DNA from: Sphingomonas sp. | GTDB taxonomy: Bacteria > Pseudomonadota > Alphaproteobacteria > Sphingomonadales > Sphingomonadaceae | Assembly (NCBI RefSeq): GCF_003248515.1 | Contig: NZ_QFOB01000006.1 | Span: forward strand, 186,001 to 250,000 | DNA length: 64,000 bases | Direction of reading: 5' to 3' | Shown here: one piece after another, positions 1-10,896 of the stretch | Layout: every line of letters begins with the position of its first letter | Numbering within the stretch: the first letter of the stretch is position 1 | The notes under the pieces: model-generated | The model's input: the letters and a program-made list of their open reading frames with translations, nothing else | Told to the model about the DNA's origin: nothing | Database searches by the model: none | Program-made: the position numbers and the translations under genes

Positions 1-1
1 C

Positions 2-2209
2 ACGAACGCCCAGGCGAAGCTGAACCAGGTCACCCAGATCATCGGCGAGGCGCTCCACAGCGAGGTCTGCTCGATCTATCTGCTGCGCGATGGCGTGCTG
101 GAGCTGTTCGCCACGCGCGGGCTGAAGCAGGAGGCCGTCCACGTCACCAAGCTTCAGCTTGGCGAGGGCCTGACCGGCACGATCGCTGAAAAGAACGAGA
201 CGCTCAATCTGGCCGAAGCGACGAGCCACCCGGATTTCGTCCACAATCCGGAAACGGGCGAGGAACTATATCACAGCTTCGCCGGCGTGCCGATCGTGCG
301 TGCCGAGCGCGCGGTGGGCGTGCTCACGGTGCAGCATGTCGATCAGCGGCGCTATGACGATGTCGAGATCGAGGCGCTCCAGACGGTGGCGATGGTGCTG
401 GCGGAGCTGATCGCGGGCGCGGGCCTGATCGACGAAACGCACGGCCCCGGTTCAGCCGGCGGGCGCGACAGCGGATCGGTGCGCCTTACGGGACTCAAGC
501 TTGTCGACGGCATGGGCCAAGGCCGCGCCGTCTTCCACCAGCCGCGCGTGGTAGTAGAGCATACGGTGGCCGAGGATGTCGAGGCGGAGCGCCACCGCGT
601 CTATTCCGCGTTCGACAAGATGCGCGACCAGATCGATCGCATGATGAGCCAGGCCGATTTCGGCGTGGCGGGCGAGCATCAGGACATTCTCGCGACCTAC
701 AAGATGTTCGCCTATGACGAGGGCTGGCGCGGCCGCATCAATGCCGCAATCGACAGCGGCCTCACCGCCGAGGCGGCGATCGAGCGCGTCCAGCAGCGCA
801 CGCGCATGCGGATGCGCGAGATAGACGATCCCCTGCTGGCGGACCGGATGCACGATCTGGAAGATCTTTCCAATCGCCTGCTCCGCATCGTTTCCGGCCA
901 GCTCGGCACGGCGGCCCAGCTGGGGCTGCGGCAGGATTCGATCCTGATCGCGCGCAATCTCGGCCCGGCGGAACTTCTGGAATATGATCGCCGTCGCCTG
1001 AAGGGCGTGATCCTTCAGGAAGGATCGCTGACCGCCCATGTCGTGATCGTGGCGCGCGCGATGGGCATTCCCGTGCTCGGCCGCGTGCGCGATGCGCGCC
1101 GCCAGATCGGCGAGGGCGATATGGTGCTGCTCAACGCGACCGAGGGCAATGCCGTCGCGCGGCCGAGCGCCCCGATCGAGGAGGCATTCGAGAGCCGCCT
1201 TTCGCAAACGCAGAAGCTGCGCGCCGAATATGCCGCGATGCGCGATCTGCCGCCGACAACGAAGGACGGCCATCGCCTGATGCTGATGGTGAATGCCGGC
1301 CTGCGCGATGACGTGGCCGCGCTGGATACGACGGGCGCGGACGGAATCGGCCTGTTCCGCACCGAATTCGAATTTCTCGTCTCGGCCGAACTGCCCAAGC
1401 GCGAGCGCCAGCAGCGTGTCTATCGCGACGTGATGGAAACGGCGGGCGACAAGCCGGTGATCTTCCGAACCGTGGATGTCGGCGGCGACAAGGCGCTGCC
1501 CTACATGACCAGCGACCAGATCGAGGAGGAAAATCCCGCCATGGGCTGGCGCGCGATCCGCCTCGCGCTGGAGCGGGATGCCCTGATGAAGGCGCAGGCA
1601 TCCGCTCTGGTGGAGGCGGCCGGCGGGCGTGTGCTGCAGGTAATGTTCCCGATGATTTCCGAGCCGTGGGAATTCGACGAGGCGCGCACCCTGTTTGAGG
1701 AGCAACGCGCCCGGCTCGCCAAACGGGGCAAGGTGCCGCCGCTCGCCATTCGCTATGGCGCGATGCTGGAAGTGCCCGCACTCGCCGAAAGCCTGGACAT
1801 ATTGCTGCCCAAGCTGGATTTTCTTTCGATCGGCACCAATGATCTCACGCAATTCCTGTTCGCGGCGGATCGTGCGCATCCCAAGCTGGCGGAGCGGTTC
1901 GACTGGCTCTCGCCCGCCATCCTGCGTTTCATCGCGCGCGTGGTGCGGACGTGCGACGCGGCCGGCGTGCCGGTGGGCGTGTGCGGGGAAATGGGCGGCC
2001 GCCCGCTGGAGGCGATGGCACTGATCGGCGCGGGGCTGGAGCGGCTTTCGATCACGCCGGCCGCGATCGGCCCGGTCAAGGCGATGATCAGATCGCTGGA
2101 CCTTGCCGCGCTTCGCGATACGATGGCGGAGATGTTGGCGCGTCCGCCCGCCGACATGCGTGCAGCGCTCACCGATTGGGCGCTTGCCCGGGATGTAAGA
2201 ATAGCTTGA
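2..2209 (+). CDS. ptsP: Phosphoenolpyruvate-protein phosphotransferase PtsP (EI-Ntr), 5' end cut by window
   Basis: First enzyme of the nitrogen PTS: it takes phosphate from PEP onto a histidine and passes it to NPr. The reading frame is open from base 2, so the true start lies upstream; the internal GTG at 95 is not the start. In order the visible 735 residues hold an N-terminal GAF domain (about 1-145), the helical N-terminal PTS domain, the swivelling His domain with GSLTAHVVIVAR (His codon at 1037-1039) and a C-terminal TIM barrel with GIGLFRTEFEFL, FRTVDVGGDKALPYM, GTNDLTQFLFAADR and the catalytic Cys in GVCGEMGG. The phosphorylated His is preceded by TA rather than the more usual TS. 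Length suggests only a few tens of residues are missing. No HPr or EIIA gene is in the window. Confidence 0.95.
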   Translation, partial: TNAQAKLNQVTQIIGEALHSEVCSIYLLRDGVLELFATRGLKQEAVHVTKLQLGEGLTGTIAEKNETLNLAEATSHPDFVHNPETGEELYHSFAGVPIVRAERAVGVLTVQHVDQRRYDDVEIEALQTVAMVLAELIAGAGLIDETHGPGSAGGRDSGSVRLTGLKLVDGMGQGRAVFHQPRVVVEHTVAEDVEAERHRVYSAFDKMRDQIDRMMSQADFGVAGEHQDILATYKMFAYDEGWRGRINAAIDSGLTAEAAIERVQQRTRMRMREIDDPLLADRMHDLEDLSNRLLRIVSGQLGTAAQLGLRQDSILIARNLGPAELLEYDRRRLKGVILQEGSLTAHVVIVARAMGIPVLGRVRDARRQIGEGDMVLLNATEGNAVARPSAPIEEAFESRLSQTQKLRAEYAAMRDLPPTTKDGHRLMLMVNAGLRDDVAALDTTGADGIGLFRTEFEFLVSAELPKRERQQRVYRDVMETAGDKPVIFRTVDVGGDKALPYMTSDQIEEENPAMGWRAIRLALERDALMKAQASALVEAAGGRVLQVMFPMISEPWEFDEARTLFEEQRARLAKRGKVPPLAIRYGAMLEVPALAESLDILLPKLDFLSIGTNDLTQFLFAADRAHPKLAERFDWLSPAILRFIARVVRTCDAAGVPVGVCGEMGGRPLEAMALIGAGLERLSITPAAIGPVKAMIRSLDLAALRDTMAEMLARPPADMRAALTDWALARDVRIA

Positions 2210-2285
2210 GATTGCGTCACAAGGTCGGGAACTATCATTCCGTCCTGATCGCGGTTACATCGTCTCAAACTTGCTGGAACCCCGG

Positions 2286-3158
2286 ATGAACGAGATCCGC
2301 AACGGTATAGCGGAAGCAATTCCCACCACGGTCGGTGGTCAGCTCCGTGCGGCGCGTGAAGCGCAGAGCCTTAGCCTTGGCGATGTCGCCGAGCGCACGC
2401 GCATTCCCACGCGCCATCTTACCGCGATCGAGAGCGACGATCATCGCGGTCTGCCCGCCGCCACCTACAGCTCCGGCTTCGTCAAGACCTATGCCCGGAT
2501 GCTGGGGCTAGACGGACAGGCACTGGCGCAGCAATTCCGCGCGGAACTGACCGAGGCCGCGCCGCGCCCGGCCTTCCGCGAAGTCTATGAGCCGGCCGAT
2601 CCGGCGCGCACACCCACGCGCGGCATCGCCTGGGCCAGCCTGCTCGTGGCAGCCATCCTGGTGCTGGGTTTCCTCTACTGGCGCGGCATGCGCAGCGAGG
2701 ATCCCGTCGCGGTAGCGGCCGCCGCTTCGGATCAGGCACCTGCCCCCACTCCGGCGCCAGCTGCTCCGGCCGCCGTGCCCGCGGCGACGGCGCCTGCCCT
2801 GGTTGCGACAGGTGGCGCGGTGGTGCTGACGGCGGAATCCCCGGTCTGGCTGCGGATCAGCGAGCCGAGCGGCGCCAAGCTGTTCGAAGGCATGCTGGAT
2901 ACCGGCAAGAGCTTCGCCATCCCCGCCGAAGCCACCGATCCCCGCCTGCTGACGGGCCGGCCCAACGCGCTGAAGGTGACGGTGGGTGATACGATCATTC
3001 CGCCGCTCGGCCCGCCCGAGCAGCGGGTGCGTGACGTGAGCCTGAAGGCCGCCGCCCTGCTGGAACGGGTCTCGCCCCCCGCACCGGCCGATACCGGCGT
3101 TCCGGCGGCGATACCGCCGGCTGCTGCCGCCGTCGCGCCGCAGGCCGCGCCGAACTGA
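2286..3158 (+). CDS. RodZ-like helix-turn-helix membrane protein with DUF4115 domain
   Basis: Predicted single-pass inner-membrane protein of 290 residues. An N-terminal Cro/XRE-type HTH of the RodZ kind (GGQLRAAREAQSLSLGDVAERT, about residues 14-75) is followed by a TM segment (about 118-136, WASLLVAAILVLGFLYW), an Ala/Pro-rich linker and a C-terminal DUF4115-like beta domain (about 180-265). The ATG at 2286 is preferred over the in-frame TTG at 2271 because the protein then starts just before the HTH. It follows ptsP by 76 bases on the same strand. RodZ relatives link MreB to the cell wall; whether this copy does so or acts as a regulator cannot be told. Confidence 0.8.
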   Translation: MNEIRNGIAEAIPTTVGGQLRAAREAQSLSLGDVAERTRIPTRHLTAIESDDHRGLPAATYSSGFVKTYARMLGLDGQALAQQFRAELTEAAPRPAFREVYEPADPARTPTRGIAWASLLVAAILVLGFLYWRGMRSEDPVAVAAAASDQAPAPTPAPAAPAAVPAATAPALVATGGAVVLTAESPVWLRISEPSGAKLFEGMLDTGKSFAIPAEATDPRLLTGRPNALKVTVGDTIIPPLGPPEQRVRDVSLKAAALLERVSPPAPADTGVPAAIPPAAAAVAPQAAPN

Positions 3159-3235
3159 TCCGGTTCCGCTTCATCCCGCGCTCATCCGCGCTATGCTGGA
3201 GCGGACCATCCGACAGAATTGAGAGACATTGTTCC

Positions 3236-4168
3236 ATGTATCTGCGTTCGCTGACGTTCGCCTGCCTGCTCGCTACCGTCGCCACGCCGGCTTTGGCCCA
3301 GAGCGCCGACAAGATCGCGCCGCGCGTCGACAAGCTGGAAAAGGAGATGAAGGCCGTCCAGCGCAAGGTCTTCCCCGGCGGAAGCCCGGCCTTCTTCGAA
3401 CCTGAAATCGCGCCGCCCGCCGCCAATGCCGCGCCGATCCAGCGCGCGCCTTCCGATCAGGCGGTGCGCGATCTCACCGCACGGGTGGAAACGATGGAGC
3501 GCGAGCTGGCCCGCATCACGGGGCAGATCGAGGAGAACCAGCATCGCCTGGATCTGCTGACCCAGACCGAGGCGAAGGATCGCGCCGATCTCGATGCGCG
3601 GCTGAAGGCGCTCGAAGGCGGCGCGCAGCCCCCGGCCGGCCCCGCCCCCGCGATCGACGCGCCCGCCGCCAGGCCGCCGCGTGGCGGCACCCGCCCCGCC
3701 CCCATGCCGCTCGATCCCGGCCCGGCGCCCGCGCCGAGCGCTCCCGCAGCGGCGGAGCCCGCCGCACCTTCCACCGGCGATGCGGGCGAGGATGCCTATA
3801 TGGCCGGCTATCGCCTGTGGGAGCAGAAGAAATTCCCCGAGGCGCAGGTGGCGCTTCAGGCGATGATCAAGAAATATCCGAAGCACAAGCGCGCCAGCTA
3901 TGCGCGCAACCTGCTGGGCCGCGCGCAGCTGGATGGCGGCACGCCGGCCATGGCCGCGCAGACCTTCTATGCGAATTACCAGACCGATCCGCGTGGCGAG
4001 CGCGCGCCAGACAGCCTCTTCTATCTCGGCCAGGCGCTGACCGATCTGAAGAAGCCGGCCGATGCCTGCAAGGCCTATGGCGAGCTGGAGCAGGTCTATG
4101 GCACGACGCTTTCGGCGACGCTGAAAGGCCGGCTACCGGCGGCGAAGAAGGCCGCTTCCTGCAAGTGA
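3236..4168 (+). CDS. cpoB: Tol-Pal system protein CpoB (YbgF)
   Basis: Periplasmic coordinator of Tol-Pal and peptidoglycan synthesis at division, 310 residues. A signal peptide (residues 1-21, cut after ATPALA) is followed by a coiled coil (about 25-125, two heptad-rich stretches beginning VDKLEKEMKAVQRK and VRDLTARVETMERELA), a Pro/Ala linker (about 130-180) and three TPR-like repeats (about 183-310) starting DAYMAGYRLWEQKKFPEAQ. This is the usual CpoB architecture. The tol-pal genes themselves are not in the window. The stop codon overlaps the GTG start of tilS (GTGA), so the two are probably translationally coupled. Confidence 0.9.
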   Translation: MYLRSLTFACLLATVATPALAQSADKIAPRVDKLEKEMKAVQRKVFPGGSPAFFEPEIAPPAANAAPIQRAPSDQAVRDLTARVETMERELARITGQIEENQHRLDLLTQTEAKDRADLDARLKALEGGAQPPAGPAPAIDAPAARPPRGGTRPAPMPLDPGPAPAPSAPAAAEPAAPSTGDAGEDAYMAGYRLWEQKKFPEAQVALQAMIKKYPKHKRASYARNLLGRAQLDGGTPAMAAQTFYANYQTDPRGERAPDSLFYLGQALTDLKKPADACKAYGELEQVYGTTLSATLKGRLPAAKKAASCK

Positions 4169-5142
4169 CGGAGGGGGCGGCCGCGACGATCGCGCCGCCT
4201 GCCCCGGATCATGTCGCCCGGTTCGAGGCGGACCTGGCGCGGCTGCGTCCATCCCGGAGCGAAACACTGGCCGTCGCCGTATCGGGCGGGCCGGACAGTC
4301 TCGCGCTCCTGCTGCTCGCCGCCGCCGCGCTTCCGGGCCGGATCGCCGCTGTCACCGTCGATCATGGCCTTCGCCCGGAGGCAGCCGGCGAGGCGCAGTT
4401 CGTGGCCGAAATCTGCGAGGCGCTCTCCGTACCCCACAGCATATTGCGGGTTACGGTGGCGGACGACCCCGCCGGCCTGCAGGCCACTGCCCGGCGCGAG
4501 CGCTATGCGGCGATGGCGCGATGGGCGCACACCGAAAGCGTCGGTGCGCTCGCCACCGCGCATCATCTCGACGATCAGGCCGAAACCGTGCTGATGCGGC
4601 TGGACCGCGGCGCGGGCGTCGCCGGCCTTGCCGGCATCCGGCCCGAGCGATCGCTGGCAGAGGGGGTACAGTTGATCCGCCCATTGCTCGGCTGGCGACG
4701 CAGCCTGCTCGCCGGAATCGTGCGTGGCGCCGGGATCGTCGCGATCGACGATCCCTCAAACCGCGATCCCCGGTTCGATCGCGTCGCCGTGCGCGCGCGA
4801 CTGGCAGCGGGCTGGCCCGATCCGGAGGGGCTGGCATCGGTCGCAAGCCACATGGCGGAGGCCGAGGAAGCGCTCTCCGTCACGGCCGACAGCCTGTTCG
4901 ACACGCGCTTCGATCGCGAAGCCGCCACGCTGATGGCGCAGGATCTGCCACGCGAACTACGCCGCCGCCTGCTGGTGAAGGCCCTGAAGCGGCTCGCCGG
5001 CGACTCGCCGCTACGCGGAGACGAAGTGGATCGCCTGATCGATCGGCTGGCGGGGAATCAGGTCTCGACGCTCGCCGGCCTGCGCATCGATCCAGGCCCT
5101 CCATGGCGCTTCACGACCGCCCCGCCCCGCCGATCGGCCTGA
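4165..5142 (+). CDS. tilS: tRNA(Ile)-lysidine synthetase TilS
   Basis: ATP-dependent enzyme that converts C34 of the AUA-reading tRNA-Ile to lysidine. The PP-loop SGGPDSLAL lies at about residues 37-45, followed by VTVDHGLRPEA and the family signature ATAHHLDDQAETVLMRL. The 325-residue product is a short TilS: N-terminal catalytic domain plus a reduced C-terminal part. I start it at the GTG at 4165, which overlaps the cpoB stop by four bases; the frame is open much further upstream, but that stretch only shadows cpoB. Confidence 0.92.
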   Translation: MTEGAAATIAPPAPDHVARFEADLARLRPSRSETLAVAVSGGPDSLALLLLAAAALPGRIAAVTVDHGLRPEAAGEAQFVAEICEALSVPHSILRVTVADDPAGLQATARRERYAAMARWAHTESVGALATAHHLDDQAETVLMRLDRGAGVAGLAGIRPERSLAEGVQLIRPLLGWRRSLLAGIVRGAGIVAIDDPSNRDPRFDRVAVRARLAAGWPDPEGLASVASHMAEAEEALSVTADSLFDTRFDREAATLMAQDLPRELRRRLLVKALKRLAGDSPLRGDEVDRLIDRLAGNQVSTLAGLRIDPGPPWRFTTAPPRRSA

Positions 5143-5160
5143 TCCAGCCCGTTTCCCCCC

Positions 5161-5212
5161 GCCGATCAGGTCGATCGGCGCTTGCTCCCCCGGCCGATCG
5201 CATCGATCGGCC
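5161..5212. repeat. Two tandem GATC-centred hairpins between tilS and ftsH
   Basis: Two perfect stem-loops with five-base loops sit next to each other: GCCGATC / GATCGGC at 5161-5179 (loop AGGTC) and GGCCGATC / GATCGGCC at 5192-5212 (loop GCATC). Each is followed by a related tail (CTTGCTCC and CTTGTTCC), so the pair looks like a duplicated unit. There is no T-run of terminator type. They lie directly upstream of the ftsH promoter candidate. Confidence 0.5.
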
Positions 5213-5221
5213 CTTGTTCCA

Positions 5222-5251
5222 TTGCCATTAACCTCTGCTCTCCTACATAAT
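5222..5251 (+). promoter_or_regulatory. Sigma-70-type promoter candidate for ftsH
   Basis: TTGCCA (5222-5227) and CATAAT (5246-5251) each match the housekeeping consensus at five of six positions and are separated by 18 bases. The predicted start would lie about 25 bases before the ftsH ATG. Assigned by eye. Confidence 0.45.
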
Positions 5252-5282
5252 GGCTGTTCTGGAACAAGGCTGTGAACCGCGC

Positions 5283-7229
<1,947 letters not shown>

Positions 7230-7253
7230 GGCGAAGCATCATCGCGCAACCGG

Positions 7254-7281
7254 AAGGGCGGCCTCAGGGCCGCCCTTTTTC
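7254..7281 (+). terminator. Intrinsic terminator of ftsH
   Basis: Perfect 10-bp stem AAGGGCGGCC / GGCCGCCCTT with loop TCAG, running into TTTTT. It starts 24 bases after the ftsH stop codon. Confidence 0.9.
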
Positions 7282-7325
7282 GTTTCGGAAGGCCCCCGTC
7301 TTCCGGTCAAAGGATCGACCGCCGC

Positions 7326-7373
7326 CTGCGGCCCCATCGCGATATCTATCTGCGGCTCCATCGCTATATCTAT
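7326..7373. repeat. Tandem 24-bp direct repeat upstream of the TPR gene
   Basis: Two head-to-tail copies (7326-7349 and 7350-7373) match at 22 of 24 positions. Each begins CTGCGGC and ends ATATCTAT. They fall between the ftsH terminator and the next gene, about 100 bases before its start, where an operator would sit. AT-rich ends of the unit could hold a -10 element. Confidence 0.6.
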
Positions 7374-7473
7374 TAGCATTGCGCCACGTGCTGGAGAGGA
7401 GATAGGGTCGGCGCGCTTTCGCAAGGCATGCCCCAAGCGTCGCATGACGGAAGCGGCCGGGAGGATGGCTCCT

Positions 7474-8964
7474 ATGCGGAGATGTCTCGCAGCGATCCTG
7501 ATGCTTCTCGCATGCGCCCCGCCGGCCCATGCGCAGGAGGACCATCAGCATCACCCGGCACCAGAGCGCCTGGGAAAGGTTCACTTCGCAACGAGCTGCG
7601 CACCGGCCGTGCAGCCGGCGTTCGATCGCGCGGTCGCACTGCTGCACTCCTTCGCTTACGATCAGGCCGACATGGGATTTGCGGACGTGCTGGCCCGCGA
7701 TCCGGCGTGTGCGGTGGCGCACTGGGGCCGGGCGATGACGCATTACCACCAGCTTTGGGATGTACCGGTCGGCGCCGGCCTTGCCGCCGGAGCCCGCGAG
7801 ATCGCGCTGGCCGAGGCGATGCCCCCGGCGAGTGCGCGTGAACGGGCGCTCATTGCCGCGCTGCGCGCCTATTTCGATCAGGCGGACCGGATCGCCGCGC
7901 CGGTCCGCGCCATGCGATATTCGGACGCGATGGCCAAGCTTGCCCGAGATTATCCGCGCGATGACGAGATCGCGATCTTCCATGCCTTGTCCCTGATCGC
8001 GACCGCATCGCCCGGCGATCGCGACCATGCCCGTCAGAAACGGGCGGCGGCCATTCTTGAGCCGATCTGGAAGCGTCAGCCGGATCATCCCGGCCTGCCC
8101 CACTATCTGATCCATGCCTATGACAGCGCGGAACTGGCGGCGAAGGGCCTGGCGGCGGCGCGGCTCTATGCGAAGATCGCGCCATCCGCGCCCCACGCGC
8201 TGCACATGCCGTCCCATATCTTCACGCGGCTGGGCCTCTGGGATGATTCGATCGCATCCAACATCGCCGCGCGCGACGCGGCCAAGGCCCAGGGCGATGT
8301 GGGCGAACAGCTTCATGCGATGGATTATCTGACCTACGCCTATCTGCAACGTGGCGACGCAGCCAGCGCCGCGCACGAGGTCGCCGATCTCCACGCGATC
8401 ACCGGCCTGTCGGGTGCCGGCTTCAAGATCGGCTATGCGGGCAATGCGATGCCGGTTCGCCTTGCCGTCGAAACGCACGATTGGGCCAGCGCCTCGCAGC
8501 TTACGCCCATAGCGAATTCCACGCCTCAGGTGGCGGCCCTCGTCTGGTGGGCGCGCGCGCTCGGCAAGCTGCGCGCGCGGCCCCCCGCCGCGGCAGACGG
8601 CGACATCGCCGAGCTTCAGAAGTGCCGCGAGGCCCTGCGCGCGGCGAACGACAGTTACTGGACGGCGCAGGTCGATACGCTGCTGAAATCCGCACAGGCC
8701 TGGCGCTTCGCGGCCGCGGGCGATCGTGAGGCGGCGATCGCGACGATGACGGCGGCGGCCGATGAAGAGGATGGACTGGAAAAGCTGCCGCTCACGCCCG
8801 GCCCGATCGTGCCCGCGCGCGAACAACTGGGCGAATTGTTCCTCCTGACCGGCAAGCCGCACGAGGCGCTGGGCGCCTTCGAGGCCGCGCTCGATCTGGC
8901 ACCTGGCCGGCGGGGCAGCCTTCAGGGGAAGGCCGCCGCCGAGCGCCAGATCAGCAGTCGCTAG
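7474..8964 (+). CDS. Exported tetratricopeptide-repeat protein
   Basis: Predicted exported 496-residue protein. A signal peptide (residues 1-20, ending PAHA) is followed by helical TPR-type repeats across most of the length, e.g. AVALLHSFAYDQADMGFADVLARDPACAVAHWG near the start and a last TPR at GKPHEALGAFEAALDLAPG. A His-rich patch HQHH follows the signal. The ATG at 7474 is chosen because GGGAGG lies nine bases before it; the in-frame ATGs at 7444 and 7465 have worse spacing. It is a single gene after the ftsH terminator, preceded by a tandem repeat. Proteins of this kind are annotated only as TPR proteins; function unknown. Confidence 0.75.
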   Translation: MRRCLAAILMLLACAPPAHAQEDHQHHPAPERLGKVHFATSCAPAVQPAFDRAVALLHSFAYDQADMGFADVLARDPACAVAHWGRAMTHYHQLWDVPVGAGLAAGAREIALAEAMPPASARERALIAALRAYFDQADRIAAPVRAMRYSDAMAKLARDYPRDDEIAIFHALSLIATASPGDRDHARQKRAAAILEPIWKRQPDHPGLPHYLIHAYDSAELAAKGLAAARLYAKIAPSAPHALHMPSHIFTRLGLWDDSIASNIAARDAAKAQGDVGEQLHAMDYLTYAYLQRGDAASAAHEVADLHAITGLSGAGFKIGYAGNAMPVRLAVETHDWASASQLTPIANSTPQVAALVWWARALGKLRARPPAAADGDIAELQKCREALRAANDSYWTAQVDTLLKSAQAWRFAAAGDREAAIATMTAAADEEDGLEKLPLTPGPIVPAREQLGELFLLTGKPHEALGAFEAALDLAPGRRGSLQGKAAAERQISSR

Positions 8965-8974
8965 AGGCGCCGCC

Positions 8975-9487
8975 TCACCGCAGTGGCGCCACGCTCTCCA
9001 AAGGCTCCGCCGCCCGTCCCGATCGCAGGTCGCGCCTCACTTTCTCGCCCGGATAGACGCGGCGGACGCGCACCCGCGCCGTGCCCGCGCGCAGGATTCC
9101 CAGTTGCTCCGCCGCCCCCTTAGAAAGATCGATGATGCGGCCGTCCACGAAAGGCCCGCGATCGTTGACGCGCACGATGATCCGCCGCCCGGTCGCAAGC
9201 GCCGTCACCTCCACATAGGAGGGCAAGGGCAAGGTCTTGTGCGCGGCGCCCACGCGGTTTCGCTTGAATTTCTCGCCATTGGCGGTGCGCCCGCTTTGCC
9301 CCGGCCCATACCAGGATGCGAGGCCCACCTCGTCATAACCGGTGTCGTCGGCGGGAACATAGGTCTTGCCGCGCACCTGATAGGGCCGGCCGATCTTCAC
9401 CGGCATGTCCGGCACCATGCGATGGCCCGCACAGGATGCCAGCAGCAAGGCGGCCGGGAGGATGGCGGCCCATGCCCGCCCCATCAT
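8975..9487 (-). CDS. rlpA: RlpA family septal-ring lipoprotein / lytic transglycosylase
   Basis: Double-psi beta-barrel protein, 170 residues. RlpA cleaves naked (denuded) glycan strands at the septum. A lipoprotein signal ends in LASC (lipidated Cys at about residue 18), then comes the RlpA core with GLASWYGPGQSGRTANGE and VRVNDRGPFVDGRIIDLS, which include the family's catalytic-site residues. No SPOR domain follows, so it is a short RlpA. Start: the ATG at 9487 (or 9484) puts the lipobox at the right distance; upstream ATGs at 9520 and 9601 would give an unlikely Arg/Pro-rich lead. It is probably co-transcribed with the transglycosylase gene 115 bases upstream. Confidence 0.85.
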   Translation of the reverse strand: MMGRAWAAILPAALLLASCAGHRMVPDMPVKIGRPYQVRGKTYVPADDTGYDEVGLASWYGPGQSGRTANGEKFKRNRVGAAHKTLPLPSYVEVTALATGRRIIVRVNDRGPFVDGRIIDLSKGAAEQLGILRAGTARVRVRRVYPGEKVRRDLRSGRAAEPLESVAPLR

Positions 9488-9602
9488 GACAGGCTCGTTC
9501 GTGTGCCCAAGTCGCGGCATCTTCCCACGGCCCGGGCCGGGCCGGCGCGCGGCCCCCGGAGCGGATCCGGGGTGGCGACGGGAAAGCCGGGCCAGGATCA
9601 CC

Positions 9603-10733
9603 CTACTCCGCCGGCCGCATCACTTCGTCGGCGAGCAGGCCCACCGAGAGCGCATAGAAATTCGAGCAATTATAATCGAGGATCGCCTGATAGTTGGTCG
9701 TCAGCAGATAGGCGGTCTGCCCCGGCCCGTCCGGCTCGATCAGCGTCGCCATCTCATTGTCCGCCGGCACGGGCGCGCCCGCGATCATGATGCCCTTCGC
9801 CCGCCACTCCGCGATCGTGAGCCAGCGGCTGAGGCGGACATGGACGCGCGGGCAGCGCGGGCTCGCGAGCGGCGAGGCGATGCCTGCGCGGCTGAAGGTG
9901 GACGGCACCACCACCGGCACGCCCCACGGCACGTTCGGCTTCCAGCCGGCATTCGTCAGGTAATTGCCGATCGAGGCGAGCGCATCGGGCTCGCTGCGCC
10001 AGATATCGGCCTTGCCATCGCCATCGCCATCCGTCGCCAGGCGCAGATAGGTGCTCGGCAGGAATTGGGGATAGCCGGTGGCGCCGGCCCAGCTGCCCTT
10101 GAGCAGCGAGCGCGGAAAGCCCCGGTCGATCAGCTTCAGCGTATCGATGAATTCGGCCGTGAAGAGCGCGCGGCGGCGCCCCTCATAAGCGAGCGTCGCG
10201 AAGGAGCGGAGGATATCATAATTGCCGGTGAAGGTGCCGTAGCCCGTCTCATGGCCGTAAATGGCGAGCATGATCGATTCGGGCACGCCCGTCTTCGCTT
10301 CGATCGCGGAAAGCTGCGGCCGCAGGCTGCCATAGCGCGATCGCCCCCGCCCGATCCGCACCGGCTCCACATGCGTACGCCTGTAGGGCGCGAAATTGAT
10401 GCCGATGGAGGGCGTTGCCGGGCTGGTGGCCCCGCCGCCCGGCTGGCCGCGATCGGCGCGCACCACGCGCGGATCGAAGGTGAGATCGGCCACCTCGCGA
10501 TCGAAGGTCTGCGGATTGACGCCCGCCGCCAGCGCCTGCGGGCGAAGGCCGGTGATGAAGGCACGGAAACGCTCCGCCTCGCTCGGCTCGGCCGGCGGCG
10601 TGGCGGCGGCTTCGGCGGACGTCGGCTGGTCCGTATCCGGCGGCGGCGCCTCCTGCGCGAGCGCGGATGTGGAGAGGGAGATGGCTAGGGCCACGGCAAG
10701 GGCCGGGGCCGAGACAAGGAAACGCACGATCAT
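9603..10733 (-). CDS. Lytic murein transglycosylase, MltB family
   Basis: Periplasmic peptidoglycan-cleaving enzyme of 376 residues. A signal peptide (residues 1-26, ending TSALA) is followed by an MltB-type SLT domain with the catalytic Glu in IYGHETGYGTFTGNYD and the downstream signature WAGATGYPQFLPSTYL. The ATG at 10733 is preceded by GGAAGGGG at good spacing. The frame is open further upstream, but that extension runs antisense through tRNA-Ser and is spurious. With the rlpA-like gene behind it this is a two-gene peptidoglycan-remodelling unit. Confidence 0.9.
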   Translation of the reverse strand: MIVRFLVSAPALAVALAISLSTSALAQEAPPPDTDQPTSAEAAATPPAEPSEAERFRAFITGLRPQALAAGVNPQTFDREVADLTFDPRVVRADRGQPGGGATSPATPSIGINFAPYRRTHVEPVRIGRGRSRYGSLRPQLSAIEAKTGVPESIMLAIYGHETGYGTFTGNYDILRSFATLAYEGRRRALFTAEFIDTLKLIDRGFPRSLLKGSWAGATGYPQFLPSTYLRLATDGDGDGKADIWRSEPDALASIGNYLTNAGWKPNVPWGVPVVVPSTFSRAGIASPLASPRCPRVHVRLSRWLTIAEWRAKGIMIAGAPVPADNEMATLIEPDGPGQTAYLLTTNYQAILDYNCSNFYALSVGLLADEVMRPAE

Positions 10734-10896
10734 GTCCCCTTCCTGCCACAGCCGGATGCGCCCGTCTCCCCGAACATCCCGCCCGCGCGACGGCCGGCCT
10801 TGCGCGCGCGCCCGCCTGCCCCGATAAGCGCCAGCGTCCGGACAGGTGGCCGGATCGCCCGGAAGCCCGCCGTCAGGCGCGGGTGCGTGCCGGCTG

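Noticed and set aside
452..1879. 475-residue minus-strand open frame across ptsP
   Set aside because: It runs antisense through conserved EI motifs; His/Arg-rich composition is typical of a shadow frame in GC-rich DNA.
5265..5280. GAAC, eight bases, GAAC before ftsH as a LexA box
   Set aside because: The spacer is eight, not seven, bases, so it does not fit the alphaproteobacterial site.
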